NCBI RefSeq assembly: GCF_001758785.1
Contig: NZ_LROM01000149.1
Location: 1-34,928, forward strand
From: Duganella phyllosphaerae
Lineage (GTDB): Bacteria > Pseudomonadota > Gammaproteobacteria > Burkholderiales > Burkholderiaceae_D
Reading direction: 5' to 3'
DNA: 34,928 bases
Shown in pieces: positions 16,883 to 24,169 of this stretch. A program made the translations under genes and the position numbers. The notes under the pieces are model-generated. The model was not told the DNA's origin. It saw only the letters and a program-made list of their open reading frames with translations, and did no database searches. Numbering within the stretch: position 1 is the first letter of the stretch; each line of letters starts with the position of its first letter.

Positions 16883-19186
16883 GTGAGCCGGATGCTGCGG
16901 TATTTTGCCGTCATCGGCGGCGCCTTTGTCAGTATCCTGCTGTTCCTGCTGGCGTCCGCCTCCGACAACTCCGGCTTTTTCGACCGCTACTATGCCTGGC
17001 TGCTGGGCCTGAACGCGGCGGTGGCCGGCGCGCTGCTGCTGCTCGTTGCCATCTCGCTGTACCGCCTGTATTCACGTTACAAGGAAGGCAAGTTCGGCGC
17101 CAAGCTGATGACCCGGCTGGTACTGCTGTTTGCCGCCATCGGCGTGCTGCCGGGGCTGGTGATCTTCCTGGTGTCGGTGCAATTCGTCTCCCATTCGATC
17201 GATTCCTGGTTCAACGTGCCGGTGGAAGAAGCGCTCGAGGCGGGTATCGACCTGAGCCGGGCCGGGCTCGATGCGGCGCTCGGTGAACTGACCGTCACCG
17301 CCGCCCGCGCCACCGAGCGGCTGGCCGAAGAACCCTCCGGCACCGAACGCCAGATGCTGGCCGAACTGGTCAAGAGCCACCCGGGCATGCAGAACGCCAT
17401 CATCGTCGACGCCGAAGGCGGCCTGGTGGTCAGCGCCCGCGCCAGCAATAGCGGCAACCTCAGCGCCGACCTGCCCACCAGGGAGATGATGGCGCGCGCC
17501 AAGAGCGAAGTGGCCTACGGCGCGCCCGAGGGCGGCAACGAACTGCGCAGCAACCTGGTCGAGGTGCCGTCCGCGCCGGTGGGGCCGCAGGACGCCGCCA
17601 GCCAGCTGCGCCTGCGCGTGGTGATGGCCATCCCCGAAGTCGTCCGTCCCAACGGCTTTCGCCTGGCGCCGCGCTATTTGCAACTGATCCAGCTGGCGCC
17701 CGCCAAGCTGGCCGCCAATGGCGAGACCATCCGCAGCGCCTATTCCAACTACAAGGAGCGCTTTGTCGCGCGCGTGGGCTTGCGCCGCATGTACATCGTC
17801 ACCCTGACCTTGACCCTGCTGCTGGCCGTGTTCGGGGCGATTGCCAGCGCCTTCCTGATTGCCCGCGACCTGGCCCAGCCGCTGTTGCTGCTGGCCGAGG
17901 GCACGCGCGCGGTGGCCGAGGGCGACCTGTCGCCGCGGCCGATCGTGGCCACCTCCGACGAGCTGGGTACGCTGACGCAATCGTTCAACACCATGACGCG
18001 GCAGCTGTCGGACGCCCGCAGCGCGGTCGAACGCAACCGCACCGCGCTGCAAAACGCCAAGGCCCACCTGGAATCGGTGCTGGCCAATATGTCGGCCGGG
18101 GTGATGGTGCTCGATGCCGAGTTCCACCTGATCAGCTTTAACGATTCGGTCGAGCGCATCCTGCAACTGCCGGGCATGACCATGATCGGCCGCAAGCTCG
18201 ACGAGGTCGATGGCATGCAGGAGTTTGGCGCCGCCATCGTGGCCGGCTTTGCCGCCCAGAGCGCGCAGTCGGCAGCCGGCCGTACCGCTCAGCGCACCCA
18301 CTGGCAGCGCCAGATCGAGGTGCCGCGCCGCAGCGCCAGCCTGGACGACCACGACCTGACCCTGCTCACGCGCGGCTCGCGTCTGCCGATCGAGGGAGGC
18401 AGCGGCTACCTGGTGGTGTTCGACGATATTTCTGACGTGATTTCGGCGCAGCGTTCGATCGCCGGGGGCGAGGTGGCGCGCCGCCTGGCCCACGAGATCA
18501 AGAATCCGCTGACACCGATCCAGCTGTCGGCCGAACGCCTGCAAATGAAGCTCGAGAGCAAGCTGGTATCGCCCGACAGCGAACTGCTGGCCAAGAGCAC
18601 GACCACCATCGTCAACCAGGTCGCTGCCATGAAGCGCATGGTGGACGACTTCCGGGACTACGCCCGCACGCCGCCGGCGGTGCTGCATCCGCTCGATTTA
18701 AATGCGCTGGTGGAGGAAATCCTCGACCTGTACCTGAGCGGCGAGAGCAGCGACATCATCCACCCGCAACTGGCGCTAAACTTGCCGCCAGTCATGGGGG
18801 ATGCCACCCAGTTGCGCCAGGTCATACACAACCTGCTGCAAAACGCCCAGGATGCCATGGCCGAGTTGCCGCCCGGGGGCGAAGCTCCCCGGATTGACGT
18901 GATCACCGAAGCGATTCATTATCGGGGCGCGGACGGCGGCGAACGGATGGCGGTGCGGCTGTCGATCAGCGACAATGGTCCCGGTTTCGCACCGAAGATC
19001 CTGGCGCGCGCATTTGAACCATATGTCACTTCCAAGGCGCGCGGAACCGGCCTGGGGCTGGCGATGGTGAAGAAGATTATCGACGAACATGGCGGCAGGA
19101 TCGATATCCATAACCACACTGAAAGAAGTGGCGCGTCCATATTGATTTTGCTGTTAAAGTTAGCGCCGACAATGCAAAATGTTTAA
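16883..19186 (+). CDS. NtrY-like membrane sensor histidine kinase
   Basis: A 767-residue sensor kinase starting with GTG directly after the previous stop. Membrane helices lie at about residues 6-27, 38-60, 75-97 and 303-328, with a periplasmic sensing region at about 100-300. A HAMP domain follows (about 325-380), then a PAS-type domain (about 395-470). The phosphoacceptor region has His537 in ARRLAHEIKNPLTPIQ, and the ATPase domain carries the N box LLQNAQDAM, DNGPGF and GTGLGLAMVKKIIDEHGG. The layout is that of NtrY. The signal is unknown; nitrogen control should not be assumed. It pairs with the response regulator 92 bp downstream. Confidence 0.92.
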   Translation: MSRMLRYFAVIGGAFVSILLFLLASASDNSGFFDRYYAWLLGLNAAVAGALLLLVAISLYRLYSRYKEGKFGAKLMTRLVLLFAAIGVLPGLVIFLVSVQFVSHSIDSWFNVPVEEALEAGIDLSRAGLDAALGELTVTAARATERLAEEPSGTERQMLAELVKSHPGMQNAIIVDAEGGLVVSARASNSGNLSADLPTREMMARAKSEVAYGAPEGGNELRSNLVEVPSAPVGPQDAASQLRLRVVMAIPEVVRPNGFRLAPRYLQLIQLAPAKLAANGETIRSAYSNYKERFVARVGLRRMYIVTLTLTLLLAVFGAIASAFLIARDLAQPLLLLAEGTRAVAEGDLSPRPIVATSDELGTLTQSFNTMTRQLSDARSAVERNRTALQNAKAHLESVLANMSAGVMVLDAEFHLISFNDSVERILQLPGMTMIGRKLDEVDGMQEFGAAIVAGFAAQSAQSAAGRTAQRTHWQRQIEVPRRSASLDDHDLTLLTRGSRLPIEGGSGYLVVFDDISDVISAQRSIAGGEVARRLAHEIKNPLTPIQLSAERLQMKLESKLVSPDSELLAKSTTTIVNQVAAMKRMVDDFRDYARTPPAVLHPLDLNALVEEILDLYLSGESSDIIHPQLALNLPPVMGDATQLRQVIHNLLQNAQDAMAELPPGGEAPRIDVITEAIHYRGADGGERMAVRLSISDNGPGFAPKILARAFEPYVTSKARGTGLGLAMVKKIIDEHGGRIDIHNHTERSGASILILLLKLAPTMQNV

Positions 19187-19188
19187 GC

Positions 19189-19238
19189 TGAGTAAGTAAC
19201 TCAGTAGGCAAAATGAGTAATCAAATCAGTAATAAAAA
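19189..19238. repeat. Two tandem 25-bp direct repeats between kinase and regulator genes
   Basis: Units at 19189-19213 and 19214-19238 match at 19 of 25 positions, sharing TGAGTAA, AA, TCAGTA and AAAA in that order at fixed spacing. The first unit also sits in a 6-bp inverted repeat, CTGAGT at 19188-19193 and ACTCAG at 19199-19204. The stretch is AT-rich against GC-rich neighbours and lies 41 bp before the regulator start. A binding site for the regulator or another factor is plausible but unproven. Confidence 0.6.
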
Positions 19239-19278
19239 CGAGGCCGCCGCGACGGCGAAATGTAGAGGGTGAGGGAAG

Positions 19279-20004
19279 ATGGCAAACATACTGGTAGTGG
19301 ACGATGAGATGGGCATCCGCGAGTTGCTCTCGGAAATCCTCAGCGATGAAGGACACGCAATTCAACTGGCGGAAAATGCCCAGCAGGCGCGCGAGGCGCG
19401 TGCCGCCGGCGCGCCCGACCTGGTGTTGCTCGATATCTGGATGCCCGATACCGACGGCGTGACCCTGCTCAAGGAATGGCAGCGCGACGGCTTGCTGACC
19501 ATGCCGGTCATCATGATGTCGGGCCACGCGACCATCGATACGGCGGTCGAGGCCACCCGCATCGGTGCACTGAACTTCCTCGAGAAGCCGATTGCCCTGC
19601 AAAAGCTGCTCAAGGCGGTGCAAGCGGGCCTGACGCGCGCCCAGGAAACCGTGCGCGCGCCAGCAGTGGCCCCGCGCCCGGTGCTGGCGGCCCAGCCCGA
19701 GGACACGGCTGGCGCCTCGTTCAACGCCCCCAACCCGGCGGCAGCGATTGCCGTGCGCGGCGGCGCCACCGTGGCCGGCGCCGACAACCACTCGTTCAGC
19801 CTGTCGTTCGACCTGCCGCTGCGCGAGGCGCGCGACGCCTTCGAACGGATGTACTTCGAGCATCACCTCGGGCGCGAAGGCGGCAGCATGACGCGCGTGG
19901 CCGAGAAAACCGGCCTCGAGCGTACCCACCTGTACCGCAAGCTCAAGCAACTGGGCGTGGAGCCGGGCAAGCTGGCAAAAAAGGCCGCCTCAGCCCGTGA
20001 CTGA
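19279..20004 (+). CDS. Response regulator with receiver and Fis-type HTH (RegA/NtrX-like, no AAA+ domain)
   Basis: A 241-residue regulator. The receiver domain (about 1-120) has acidic residues D8-D9, phosphoacceptor D52 in LVLLDIWMPDTDG, and Lys in EKPI. An Ala/Pro-rich linker spans about 120-170, and a Fis-type helix-turn-helix sits at the C-terminus (about 195-237, GSMTRVAEKTGLERTHLYRK). NtrX proteins have a sigma54-activating AAA+ domain between these two parts; it is absent here, and no GAFTGA-type segment is found, so it should act like RegA/PrrA regulators on ordinary promoters. The start has a GAGGG site. It pairs with the kinase upstream; the next gene overlaps its end by 8 bp. Confidence 0.9.
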   Translation: MANILVVDDEMGIRELLSEILSDEGHAIQLAENAQQAREARAAGAPDLVLLDIWMPDTDGVTLLKEWQRDGLLTMPVIMMSGHATIDTAVEATRIGALNFLEKPIALQKLLKAVQAGLTRAQETVRAPAVAPRPVLAAQPEDTAGASFNAPNPAAAIAVRGGATVAGADNHSFSLSFDLPLREARDAFERMYFEHHLGREGGSMTRVAEKTGLERTHLYRKLKQLGVEPGKLAKKAASARD

Positions 20005-20416
20005 CCTCAAAGCCACCGTGGCCGCCGGCGCCCGGGCGCCGGTACCCACGTGGCTGGTCACCGGCCGCCGCGCCGGTGCGCGCGAGGCTGCCATCGCCGC
20101 ACTGCTGGAGCCGGGCGTGCCCAGCGCCATCATCCTCGAGGGGCTGTCCGATGGCGGATCGGCCCTGGTCTTTGACGACTGCGTTGAGGACACCCCCGCA
20201 CAATATGCGGCCAATGTTATCCGGATCGCACCCGGCTGCCTTCATTGCAGCGGCAATCTCGTTTTACGGGTAACATTGAACCGTGTGCTGCGCCGTCCTC
20301 CTGCGCGGCTCTACATCAGCCTGGCCTCGGCCGAGCACCTGGAATTGCTGCGCGAGTGGCTGTCCGGGGCGCCGTACGATGCCTTGCTGGCATTGCAACC
20401 CGATATCGCGGCCTGA
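19997..20416 (+). CDS. Small protein with faint G3E/CobW GTPase resemblance
   Basis: A 139-residue protein from a GTG at 19997, overlapping the regulator gene by 8 bp. It reads like a shortened G3E (CobW/YjiA) GTPase: a strand and loop TWLVTGRRAGAREAAIAALL where the P-loop would be, but with no GKT/S, then APGCLHCSGNLVLRVTLNRV, which resembles the GCxxC metal motif and following helix of that family, and a segment RLYISLASAEHLELL in the place of the switch strand. The missing Walker lysine argues against GTP hydrolysis. A real gene is supported by overlap with its neighbour and consistent high-GC coding character. Resemblance is by eye only; function unknown. Confidence 0.7.
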   Translation: MTDLKATVAAGARAPVPTWLVTGRRAGAREAAIAALLEPGVPSAIILEGLSDGGSALVFDDCVEDTPAQYAANVIRIAPGCLHCSGNLVLRVTLNRVLRRPPARLYISLASAEHLELLREWLSGAPYDALLALQPDIAA

Positions 20417-20464
20417 ACCTAGCAGCCGGCAGATCGGCTCTTTGATCGACAGCAAGCCCTTGAA

Positions 20465-20491
20465 TTGAAGGCTTTCAGCACTATCTATCAT
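20465..20491 (+). promoter_or_regulatory. Possible promoter for the DUF3567 gene
   Basis: TTGAAG at 20465-20470 (4 of 6) and TATCAT at 20486-20491 (5 of 6) are separated by only 15 bp, shorter than the 17-bp optimum. It lies 45 bp before the ATG in a 119-bp gap that otherwise holds only weak short hairpins. Confidence 0.3.
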
Positions 20492-20535
20492 GCTGAGAGT
20501 GAAACCAAGCAGGCCCCCTGGAGAAAGGAAGCAAT

Positions 20536-20793
20536 ATGAATCTCATCTATAACAGCGAGCAGTACAGCGTTGTCGAGTTTGGCGCAGACCGTACTCTGGA
20601 CGCATTGCGCTTTGGCGGCTACGAAATCGTCGACAAAGGCGGCAAGCGAGAGATCTTCATCAATGGCGTCCTGGCGCAAAACTTCCGTCGCGATGTTAAC
20701 GAGCTGATCGCCAATGAGCCCACCATGGCTGAAATCGATGAATTTTTGGGCAGTTACGACGAGCTCATGAGTCAGCCCGTGTTGTTGCATTAG
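20536..20793 (+). CDS. DUF3567 family small protein
   Basis: An 85-residue acidic protein (start MNLIYNSEQYSVVEFGADRT, end LMSQPVLLH) that matches, from memory, the DUF3567 family conserved across Burkholderiales and without known function. It has no signal peptide or membrane segment, so is probably cytoplasmic. A strong GGAGAAAGGA ribosome-binding region precedes the ATG, suggesting high translation. It stands alone, with its own likely promoter and a hairpin 40 bp after the stop. Confidence 0.85.
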   Translation: MNLIYNSEQYSVVEFGADRTLDALRFGGYEIVDKGGKREIFINGVLAQNFRRDVNELIANEPTMAEIDEFLGSYDELMSQPVLLH

Positions 20794-20833
20794 GGACTAA
20801 ACAAGGGCTAAATTGAACGCAGGTGGTTTCGAT

Positions 20834-20885
20834 GGCTGCGCATCGGTAGCCGATTCGGTTACGATGCGCAGCCAGCTTCATTTTA
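20834..20885 (+). terminator. 12-bp perfect stem-loop, terminator or leader hairpin
   Basis: GGCTGCGCATCG at 20834-20845 pairs exactly with 20862-20873 across a 16-base loop, and the stem can extend inward past a one-base bulge. It is followed by AGCTTCATTTT, a modest T-rich tract. It lies 40 bp after the DUF3567 stop and 22 bp before the amidotransferase ATG. It could end the first transcript or act in the leader of the second. No clear promoter for the second gene was found between hairpin and ATG. Confidence 0.6.
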
Positions 20886-20895
20886 AGAGATCACC

Positions 20896-21690
20896 ATGTG
20901 CCAACTTCTGGGCATGAACTGCAATGTGCCGACCGACATTGTGTTCAGCTTTACCGGCTTCGCCATGCGCGGCGGCCGTACCGACCACCACCACGACGGC
21001 TGGGGCATCGCCTTTTTCGAGGGCGCCGGTGTGCGCCACTTCGTCGATCACCAGGCCGCAGTCGCGTCGCCGATTGCTGAGCTGATCAAGAACTACCCGA
21101 TCAAGTCCACCAACGTCATTGCCCACATCCGCAAGGCCACGCAGGGCCAGGTGGCGCTGGAAAATTGCCACCCGTTCGTGCGCGAACTGTGGGGCCAATA
21201 CTGGGTATTCGCCCATAACGGCGACCTCAAGGAATTCAATCCGCTGCTCAACGGCGCCTTCCGCCCGGTGGGCACCACCGACAGCGAGCGGGCCTTTTGC
21301 TATATTTTGCAGCAGTTGCGTGCCCGTTTCGGCGAGCAGCGGCCTACCCGCGACGACCTGCACGCGGCGCTCCAGCCACTGGTGGCCGAGATCGCCACCC
21401 ACGGCACCTTCAACATGCTGCTGTCATCGGGCGGCGAACTGTTTGCCCATTGCTCCACCAGCCTGTACTACCTGGTGCGCCAGCATCCGTTCGACACCGC
21501 CAAGTTGTCGGACGAGGATGTCACTGTCGACTTCGCCCAGGTCACCACGCCAGACGACCGGGTGGCGGTGATCGTGACCGAGCCGTTGACCACCAACGAG
21601 CGCTGGACTGCCTTCGCGCCCGGTGAACTGAAACTGTTTATTGATGGCGCGCCGCAACAAACGATGCAAAGCGGCGAAGAAAGCAGTTAA
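20896..21690 (+). CDS. Class II glutamine amidotransferase (YafJ-like)
   Basis: A 264-residue Ntn-type amidotransferase domain protein. The nucleophile Cys2 follows the initiator Met (MCQLLGMN), as in mature class II glutaminases. Further signatures are DGWGIAFF, ahead of AHIRKATQG, NCHPF and FAHNGDLK, which form the glutamine site. There is no second synthase domain, as in E. coli YafJ, so it may release ammonia for an unknown partner or hydrolyse a gamma-glutamyl compound. An AAGAGA site precedes the ATG. The HDOD gene follows after 80 bp. Confidence 0.9.
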   Translation: MCQLLGMNCNVPTDIVFSFTGFAMRGGRTDHHHDGWGIAFFEGAGVRHFVDHQAAVASPIAELIKNYPIKSTNVIAHIRKATQGQVALENCHPFVRELWGQYWVFAHNGDLKEFNPLLNGAFRPVGTTDSERAFCYILQQLRARFGEQRPTRDDLHAALQPLVAEIATHGTFNMLLSSGGELFAHCSTSLYYLVRQHPFDTAKLSDEDVTVDFAQVTTPDDRVAVIVTEPLTTNERWTAFAPGELKLFIDGAPQQTMQSGEESS

Positions 21691-21770
21691 ACCAGGTAAG
21701 CGACCGCGACATTGGCAGGTATTGCTGTCAGAATGGAAGCCGACCCGCGTACACTTCCTGACCCAAGCTC

Positions 21771-23048
21771 ATGATCGATCTTTCTGCCAACAACGACGGC
21801 GCGCCCAAGCTGCGCGTGCACGAATTTTACCTGGGACGCCAGCCCATCCTGGACCGCAACCAGGCGCTGTTCGGCTACGAATTACTGTTTCGTAACGAGC
21901 CGGTCGGCCCGGCGCTGATCACCGACGAACTGTCCGCCACCGCCGCCGTGATCGCTCACGCCTCGCAACTCGGCATGGAGCGCACCATCGGCGACGCCCG
22001 CGGCTTCGTCAATGTCGACGCGGACGTGCTGATGACCGATATCTTCGCCTTCCTGCCGCCGCAGCGCGTGGTGCTGGAAATCGCCGACGACGTGGTGGCC
22101 ACCCCGGCGTTGCAGCAGCGTATGCAGGAACTGGCCAGCCACGGCTTCCAGTTCGCCTTGCACGGCGATCACGCGCAAGGACAAAATGCGGCGCTGTTGC
22201 CGCTGGTGCAATACGTCAAGATGGATGTGCACCACACGCCGCTCTCGACGCTGATGCAGCTGGCGCCGCAGTTCCACCAGCAACGCAAGAAGCTGGTGGC
22301 GGAAAAGGTGGAAACGCGCGAGGAATTCAAGAACGCGCTCGACCTCGGCTTCGACTATTTCCAGGGCTATTATTTTTCCAAGCCGGTCATCATGAGCGGC
22401 AAGAAGCTCTCGCCGTCGCAACTGGCGGTAATGGAGCTGATGACACTGGTCACGTCCGACGCCGACAACCCGGAGATCGAGCGCGCCATCAAGCGCGACG
22501 TCTCGCTCGCGCTGAACCTGCTGCGCCTGGTGAACACCCCGGCGGTGGGCGCGCGCCAGCGTATCGACTCGCTGGGCCAGGCCCTGACCCTGCTGGGCCG
22601 GCGCCAGTTGCAGCGCTGGCTGCAAATCATGCTGTACGCCGAACCGAGCAAGCGCGGCCACAGCATGACGCCGCTGCTGATGCTGGCCACCACGCGCGGC
22701 CGCCTGCTCGAACTGCTGGCTACCAAGCTGCGCCCGCGCGAGCCGCACGCTGCCGATGTCGCCTTTACGGTCGGCATCATGTCGCTGATGGATACGCTGT
22801 TCGGCATGCCCATGTACGAAATCCTGGGCCAGATTCCCGTGATCGACAGCGTTGCTGCGGCCTTGCTCGACCGCACCGGCTTCTACGGCGAGCTGCTGAC
22901 CCTGGCGGAGTCGCTGGAACGGATCGAGGAACTCGACCACCAGGTGCTGCCGGCGCTGCGCGAACTGGCGATCAGCGCAGAGGAACTGGTGGAGCTGGAA
23001 CTGGCCGCGTTCGAATGGAGCGATAACGTCGTCCGCTATGCTTTGTGA
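21771..23048 (+). CDS. EAL-like/HDOD signalling protein (YuxH type), catalytically degenerate EAL
   Basis: A 425-residue cytoplasmic protein. The N-terminal half (about 15-215) has the EAL fold pattern: FYLGRQPILDRNQALFGYEL, VKMDVHH and LVAEKVETREEF. The signature Glu-Ala-Leu is ELL, and the DDFGTG metal loop is replaced by LHGDHAQGQN, so c-di-GMP hydrolysis is unlikely. The C-terminal half is an HDOD domain (about 205-400, KKLSPSQLAVMELMTLVTSD onward), common in regulatory proteins. This EAL-HDOD arrangement is known from proteins that act as c-di-GMP-related adaptors. No strong ribosome-binding site is visible before the ATG. Confidence 0.88.
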   Translation: MIDLSANNDGAPKLRVHEFYLGRQPILDRNQALFGYELLFRNEPVGPALITDELSATAAVIAHASQLGMERTIGDARGFVNVDADVLMTDIFAFLPPQRVVLEIADDVVATPALQQRMQELASHGFQFALHGDHAQGQNAALLPLVQYVKMDVHHTPLSTLMQLAPQFHQQRKKLVAEKVETREEFKNALDLGFDYFQGYYFSKPVIMSGKKLSPSQLAVMELMTLVTSDADNPEIERAIKRDVSLALNLLRLVNTPAVGARQRIDSLGQALTLLGRRQLQRWLQIMLYAEPSKRGHSMTPLLMLATTRGRLLELLATKLRPREPHAADVAFTVGIMSLMDTLFGMPMYEILGQIPVIDSVAAALLDRTGFYGELLTLAESLERIEELDHQVLPALRELAISAEELVELELAAFEWSDNVVRYAL

Positions 23049-23207
23049 TGGGGCGCTCGTCAACCTACTGCGCGGCTTGCTACGGTTTTCGAGGCACCCG
23101 AGACGATTGTTGTATGTTGGGGAAAAACGAGAGATTGCCAATATGTAACTTGCGGCCTGGATGTCAAGAAAGTTATGCTCGTCAGCTATTAAACAGCAAG
23201 GACGGCC

Positions 23208-24158
23208 ATGGCTTCGGTATTGCTCCAGGTGGACGGCATCAGCAAATCGTACGGTGAGCGGCGCGCGGTGGACGGCGTGTCGTTCCAGGTACGGCAGGGC
23301 CAGACCGTCGGCCTGATCGGCCCCAACGGCGCCGGCAAATCGACGACCGTGAGCATGATCTGCGGCCTGCTGCGGCCCGACAGCGGCGCAATTCTCCTGG
23401 GCGGCGCGCCGGTCGGGCAGGGCGCCAGTCCCGCCAAGTCGAACATCGGCTACGTGCCGCAGGACCTGGCACTGTACGAAGACCTGGCCGCCATCGAAAA
23501 TCTCAAGCTGTTCGGCGCCCTGTATGGCCTGAAAGGCGCGCAGCTCAAGCAGCGCTGCGACGACGTGCTGGCGCTGGTCAACCTGGCAGACCGCGCGCGC
23601 GACAAGCCATCGACCTTCTCCGGCGGCATGAAGCGCCGCCTCAATATCGCTGCCGCGCTGCTGCACGACCCGCAACTCTTGATCCTCGACGAGCCCACCG
23701 TCGGCGTCGATCCGCAGAGCCGCAATGCCATCTTCGATACGCTGGAAACCTTGCAGGCGCAAGGCCGCTCGCTGATCTACACCAGCCACTACATGGAAGA
23801 GGTCGAGCGGCTGGCCGACCATATCGTCATCATCGACGGCGGCCGCGTATTGGCCGATGAAACCCCGGCCGCGCTGTACCAGCGCCTGCCCGCGCAGGCG
23901 GCGCTGCATGTGGAACTGGCGGTGCCACCGACGGCATCGCTGCTGGACGCGCTGCGCGCGCAGCCGGGCGTGACCACGGTGCGCCAGGAGGGTGCCGCGC
24001 TCGATATCGACCTGGTCGCCAGCGTCCATGCGGCGCCGGTGCTGGCCTGGCTGGCCGCGCAGCAGATTCAGGATGCGCCGGTGCTGCATTTTGCCACCGC
24101 CCGCACGTCGCTGGAAAATATCTTCCTCAACCTTACCGGTCGCAGCCTGCGCGACTGA
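23208..24158 (+). CDS. ABC-2 type exporter, ATP-binding protein
   Basis: A 316-residue ATPase. Walker A is GPNGAGKSTT (residues 38-47), the Q-loop is in YVPQDLALYEDL, the signature is FSGGM (137-141), Walker B is LLILDEP (157-163), and the switch His is in YTSHYMEE. The roughly 90-residue C-terminal extension is typical of DrrA/NatA exporter ATPases. An AAGGAC site precedes the ATG. The permease gene starts 11 bp after its stop, so the two form a transporter. The cargo (drug, sodium, lipid or other) cannot be read from the sequence. The 159-bp gap upstream holds no gene and no convincing promoter or terminator. Confidence 0.93.
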   Translation: MASVLLQVDGISKSYGERRAVDGVSFQVRQGQTVGLIGPNGAGKSTTVSMICGLLRPDSGAILLGGAPVGQGASPAKSNIGYVPQDLALYEDLAAIENLKLFGALYGLKGAQLKQRCDDVLALVNLADRARDKPSTFSGGMKRRLNIAAALLHDPQLLILDEPTVGVDPQSRNAIFDTLETLQAQGRSLIYTSHYMEEVERLADHIVIIDGGRVLADETPAALYQRLPAQAALHVELAVPPTASLLDALRAQPGVTTVRQEGAALDIDLVASVHAAPVLAWLAAQQIQDAPVLHFATARTSLENIFLNLTGRSLRD

Positions 24159-24169
24159 CGGGAACCACC

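Noticed and set aside
20440..20480. Hairpin AAGCC...GGCTT after the small G3E-like gene as a terminator
   Set aside because: Only five contiguous pairs before a bulge, and no T tract follows.
21882..24089. 735-codon minus-strand frame across the HDOD and ABC ATPase genes
   Set aside because: It covers two well-supported plus-strand genes and the gap between them; the translation is Gln/Arg/His-rich as expected for a shadow frame.
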